The notes under the pieces: model-generated
What the model saw: the letters and a program-made list of their open reading frames with translations, nothing else
Databases searched by the model: none
What the model was told of the DNA's origin: nothing
Program-made: the position numbers and the translations under genes
Origin: Clostridia bacterium
GTDB lineage: Bacteria; Bacillota; Clostridia; Christensenellales; Borkfalkiaceae
Reading direction: 5' to 3'
Assembly (NCBI GenBank): GCA_017504165.1
Contig: JAFVRR010000005.1
Location: forward strand, 107,183 to 171,182
DNA length: 64,000 nucleotides
Shown: positions 61,114 through 64,000 of the stretch, piece by piece
How positions within the stretch are numbered: the stretch's first letter is position 1
Layout: each line of letters opens with the position of its first letter

Positions 61114-61743
61114 TTGGCAAAAATCAAACTAACCAAAAATGAGTTAAAGTTACAAAAGGACGCATTAAAAATGTACCGCAGATATTTGCCTACACTAACG
61201 CTAAAAAAACAGCAACTCTATACTGAGATGCGTATTATTGAAGCAAAAGCCAAAGCGGTAAGAAAAGAAAGAGAAGATCTTGAATTTGGTTTTAGAGACT
61301 GGATTGCCGTTTTTAGTGAGAGGGATGCTTTCCCGAAAGACGTTATCACCGTTAGCAACGTTCGTAAGGGGAAAGGCAATATCGCAGGTGTCGATATTCC
61401 TACGTTCGAGGGCGCAGATTTTTCTCGAGGAGATTACGATTTGTACACTACACCGCTTTGGGTGGACGTCGCTACAAAGCATATGGAACGGGCTATGTTG
61501 CTTGATTTGGAGGCGGAAGTGTTGGACGAGCAAGTCAGACTTTTAGAAGTTGAATTGCGTGCAACGTCGCAAAAAGTTAATTTGTTTGAAAAGGTTAAAA
61601 TTCCAGAAACGGAGGAAAATATCAAAAAGATATCTATCTATATGGCAGACCAACAAGTTAGCGCCGTGGTGCGTTCAAAAATTTCCAAACGCAAAATCGG
61701 TGTTTACAGCGTCGAAATTCCTGCAAAGGAGGATTGTTCGTAA
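61114..61743 (+). CDS. ntpD: V-type ATP synthase subunit D (rotor shaft)
   Basis: 209-residue coiled-coil central-shaft subunit. Seen: AKIKLTKNELKLQKDALKMYRRYLPTLTLKKQQL, a long N-terminal helix, and the matching C-terminal helix with VRLLEVELRATSQKVNLFEKV, the antiparallel pair of the family. Start: AAGGAGG ends at 61104; a GTG at 61108 would leave only 3 bases, so I take the TTG at 61114 (spacing 9). The stop overlaps the ntpI start by one base. Confidence 0.9.
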   Translation: MAKIKLTKNELKLQKDALKMYRRYLPTLTLKKQQLYTEMRIIEAKAKAVRKEREDLEFGFRDWIAVFSERDAFPKDVITVSNVRKGKGNIAGVDIPTFEGADFSRGDYDLYTTPLWVDVATKHMERAMLLDLEAEVLDEQVRLLEVELRATSQKVNLFEKVKIPETEENIKKISIYMADQQVSAVVRSKISKRKIGVYSVEIPAKEDCS

Positions 61744-63665
61744 TGATTGTGCCAATGAGTAAGGTTTCTCTTATCATTTTAGGAGACAAAAAGCGTGAGA
61801 CGTTGAAAGTTTTGCAAAAATTAGGGCTTTTGCACGTTGAAATTTTTGAAGGGTGCGGAGAAAACCTTGTCAAACTACAAGAACAAGTTGCTTTGCTTAA
61901 AGGCGCTATATTTTCGATAGGCAAGAGCAAAAAAATTGAGCAAGTAAATATTAGCGCAGAAGAAGCATTATTTATTGCAAAAAACATTAAAAGTTTTGAA
62001 GAAGAAAAAGCACGGTGTCAGGCGGAAAAGGTTGTACTTGTATCTGAACTTGAACGATTAAGTCAATGGGGTGAAATTGATACAAACAGTATAAACGAAT
62101 TAAGAGCAAAGGGCGTAGAAGTTTCTTTTTATGAAACGTCTAAAAAGGAATTCGATTTAATTTCTAACAGCGCAACTACCGTACGTCTTAACACGGCTAA
62201 ATCAATGGTAAGATTTGCATTGATTAAATCCGATTCGCAACATACGCAAGACGACGCTTTATCAATTAGCGTTAATAGTTTAGTTTTACCACAGGTTTCT
62301 ACGGCGGAAATGCGTGAAAAACTTTTACTGCTTAATAAACGCATTGATGAAATAAATGAAAACATAGAGTCGAACGCTTGTTACGTTAACAGTATAAAGC
62401 AAGCAATAAAACAAATAGAAAAAGAAGTTGAGTTTGAAACCTATGCAACGGGCATGACGGAAGAAAATTTGTCTTCGGATAAAAACCAAAACGTTTCTAT
62501 TGCTTACTTTAAAGGTTATATTGAAAATGAAAACCTAGACAAACTGAAACGAGTGGCGACGGAAAATTCGTGGGGGCTTTTCATTGAAGAGCCGACAAAG
62601 GAAGATAACGTTCCAACAAAGTTAAAGAACAATAGGTTTGTAAGTCTTATTTATCCGTTGACAGATTTTTTAGGAACTGTTCCTGGATATTTTGAACATG
62701 ACATATCCGGTTGGTTTTTAACCTTTATACTAATATTTTTTGGTATAATTTTTGGCGACGGGGGCTATGGTTTACTAATTTGCGCTATTACGGCGATCTT
62801 AATTTTAAGATCTTTTAGCAAAAAGCAGAAAGTGTCGCCTATGTTTTTACTAATAGGACTTTTTGGACTTTCAACCGTTGTGTGGGGAACAATCACGTGC
62901 ACGTGGTTTGGACTTTCTCCCGAAGTGCTACCTAGTTGGTTAAAGAGTCTATCTATTCCATTTATATCAAACGTGTATGGTGATAAGATTTGGCATCCGT
63001 TTTGGACAAATGGCGAAGTAGGGCTTACTACTGCTCAAAACTTACAAATCGTTTGTTTCTCTCTTGCGCTAATACAACTAACCGTGGCGCATATAAAAGG
63101 AGGCATTAAGAACAAAGGCTCTATCAAAATACTAGGAGACGTCGGAGCAATATTGCAACTTATAGGCATCTATTATTTAGTATTAAGCCTTGTTGTTAAT
63201 AGTCAAGTTTTTAGTTTTGGGTTAGTAATCGGCGGAATACCGATAGGAACGGTAGCAATTGCGCTTATTGGAATAGGTTTTGTTTTAAGTTTTGTATTTT
63301 CTAATTATGAGGGAAGTATATTAAAATCAATTTCATCAAGTTGTAAAAATATTGTGTCCGTAATACTTGGCGTTGTTAACGTTTTTTCAGATATCGTTTC
63401 ATATATACGCCTTTGGGCAGTAGGGCTTGCAGGAGCGGCAATATCGGCAACGGTAAACGCATTAGCAGGGCCGTTACTTGGAAATTTTATGTTTATATTA
63501 GTTGCCATCTTTCTTTTAGTGTTTGGGCACGGACTAAATATGATATTAAACGTTCTTTCGGTCATAGTACACGGAATTAGACTTAACACGTTAGAGTTTT
63601 CTTCACACTTGGATATGTCGTGGAGCGGACATAAATTTAAACCATTTAAAGAAAAAATTGATTAA
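61743..63665 (+). CDS. ntpI: V-type ATP synthase subunit I
   Basis: 640-residue V0 subunit a/I, the stator with the half-channels. The N-terminal 300 residues are soluble and coiled (linking to E); from about residue 320 there are seven or eight membrane helices (GWFLTFILIFFGIIFGDGGYG; SYIRLWAVGLAGAAISATVN). The latter carries the conserved helix-7 Arg that works opposite the K-ring carboxylate. I use the ATG at 61743, 10 bases after AAAGGAGG; an upstream TTG at 61734 is only one base from it. Confidence 0.93.
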   Translation: MIVPMSKVSLIILGDKKRETLKVLQKLGLLHVEIFEGCGENLVKLQEQVALLKGAIFSIGKSKKIEQVNISAEEALFIAKNIKSFEEEKARCQAEKVVLVSELERLSQWGEIDTNSINELRAKGVEVSFYETSKKEFDLISNSATTVRLNTAKSMVRFALIKSDSQHTQDDALSISVNSLVLPQVSTAEMREKLLLLNKRIDEINENIESNACYVNSIKQAIKQIEKEVEFETYATGMTEENLSSDKNQNVSIAYFKGYIENENLDKLKRVATENSWGLFIEEPTKEDNVPTKLKNNRFVSLIYPLTDFLGTVPGYFEHDISGWFLTFILIFFGIIFGDGGYGLLICAITAILILRSFSKKQKVSPMFLLIGLFGLSTVVWGTITCTWFGLSPEVLPSWLKSLSIPFISNVYGDKIWHPFWTNGEVGLTTAQNLQIVCFSLALIQLTVAHIKGGIKNKGSIKILGDVGAILQLIGIYYLVLSLVVNSQVFSFGLVIGGIPIGTVAIALIGIGFVLSFVFSNYEGSILKSISSSCKNIVSVILGVVNVFSDIVSYIRLWAVGLAGAAISATVNALAGPLLGNFMFILVAIFLLVFGHGLNMILNVLSVIVHGIRLNTLEFSSHLDMSWSGHKFKPFKEKID

Positions 63666-63677
63666 AGGAGAATTATT

Positions 63678-64000
63678 ATGAATTTAGGTTTGTTAGGAAC
63701 AGCATTAGCAATGGGTATCGCTGCGCTTGGTTCGGCTATAGGAATAGGTATTGCAGGTCAAGCGTCCATCGGAGCGTGGAAAAAGTGTTATATGAACAAT
63801 AAAACGGCGCCGTTTATTCTTACCGTTTTTGCCGGCGCGCCACTTACCCAAACCATTTATGGATTTCTTTTGATGCAACAACTGAAAGCATCTACTGCAG
63901 ATCCGGCATTTTTGTTTGGTATCGGTATTGCATCAGCCATAGCAATGGCTTTTTCGGCTATTTTCCAAGGCAAGGCAGGTGCGGCAGGCGCAGATGCGTT
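63678..64000 (+). CDS. ntpK: V-type ATP synthase subunit K (proteolipid), partial
   Basis: Membrane rotor-ring subunit, cut by the window end; 107 residues visible of a normal length near 155. GGAGAATT lies before the ATG. The first hairpin and the start of the third helix are present (GLLGTALAMGIAALGSAIGIGIAG; GAPLTQTIYGF; AIFQGKAGAAG). T57-Q58 and Y61 in the PLTQTIYG stretch, and Q97 in FQGKAGAAG, align with the Na+ ligands T64, Q65 and Q110 (and Y68) of Enterococcus hirae NtpK; the ligand Glu139 would lie beyond the edge. This points to Na+ rather than H+ transport. Confidence 0.92.
   Translation, partial: MNLGLLGTALAMGIAALGSAIGIGIAGQASIGAWKKCYMNNKTAPFILTVFAGAPLTQTIYGFLLMQQLKASTADPAFLFGIGIASAIAMAFSAIFQGKAGAAGADA

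Overview
The window reads as low-GC Gram-positive chromosome, most likely an uncultured member of the Clostridia. The support is AT-rich spacers, strong AGGAG-type ribosome sites, consensus TTGACA/TATAAT promoters (often with an extended TGn -10), AddAB instead of RecBCD, tRNAs with encoded CCA, and families common in gut Clostridia (GPH symporters, PadR-DUF1700-DUF4097, Gfo/Idh/MocA, AGE epimerase). Species cannot be fixed by eye. No phage, transposase, rRNA or CRISPR array is visible.

Layout. (1) 1-3010: Mrp-type Fe-S carrier ATPase, YqeY-like protein and Na/Pi-cotransporter-like protein, ending in a structured repeat element (3010-3328). (2) 3414-4334, minus strand: TIM-barrel sugar isomerase-like gene. 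(3) 4528-25806: one strong extended -10 promoter drives a 21-kb co-directional capsule/exopolysaccharide operon. It encodes a priming sugar transferase, six GT4-type glycosyltransferases, two pairs of pyruvyl-transferase plus ferredoxin/FrhB-like proteins, a Wzy-like polymerase, a hexapeptide acyltransferase, a Wzx flippase, TagD, CapE-CapF-CapG (UDP-L-FucNAc route) and a nucleotidyltransferase-like protein, followed by a clear terminator. (4) 25792-33718: YwaF-like membrane protein, then addB-addA and a small membrane protein. (5) 33865-47004: carbohydrate and amide catabolism: sialidase-fold protein, GH2 glycosidase, GPH symporter with a divergent TetR regulator, AGE epimerase, two tandem neutral-ceramidase-like paralogues, tRNA-Gln(CTG), a Gfo/Idh/MocA oxidoreductase and an amidohydrolase. 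(6) 47044-48891: PadR-DUF1700-DUF4097 operon with an operator in its promoter, then a second copy of the structured repeat. (7) 49162-55642: MATE exporter, RluA-type pseudouridine synthase, TIM-barrel glycosidase-like protein, tilS and an SDR. (8) 55839-56612: initiator tRNA, an exact 44-nt repeat of its 3' half, and an array of small hairpins. (9) 56739-64000: V-type ATPase operon E-DUF2764-A-B-D-I-K (K cut by the window edge) behind a promoter and an immediate attenuator-like hairpin; the visible K residues match a sodium-binding site.

Most notable: a repeat family whose hairpin shows compensatory base changes between distant copies; hairpin arrays behind both tRNA genes; an att-like duplication of an initiator tRNA that has an extra T-stem base; two genes whose promoters predict leaderless mRNAs; and a candidate Na+-responsive leader on a Na+-type V-ATPase operon. 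All functions are read from sequence motifs and family knowledge; no searches were run.
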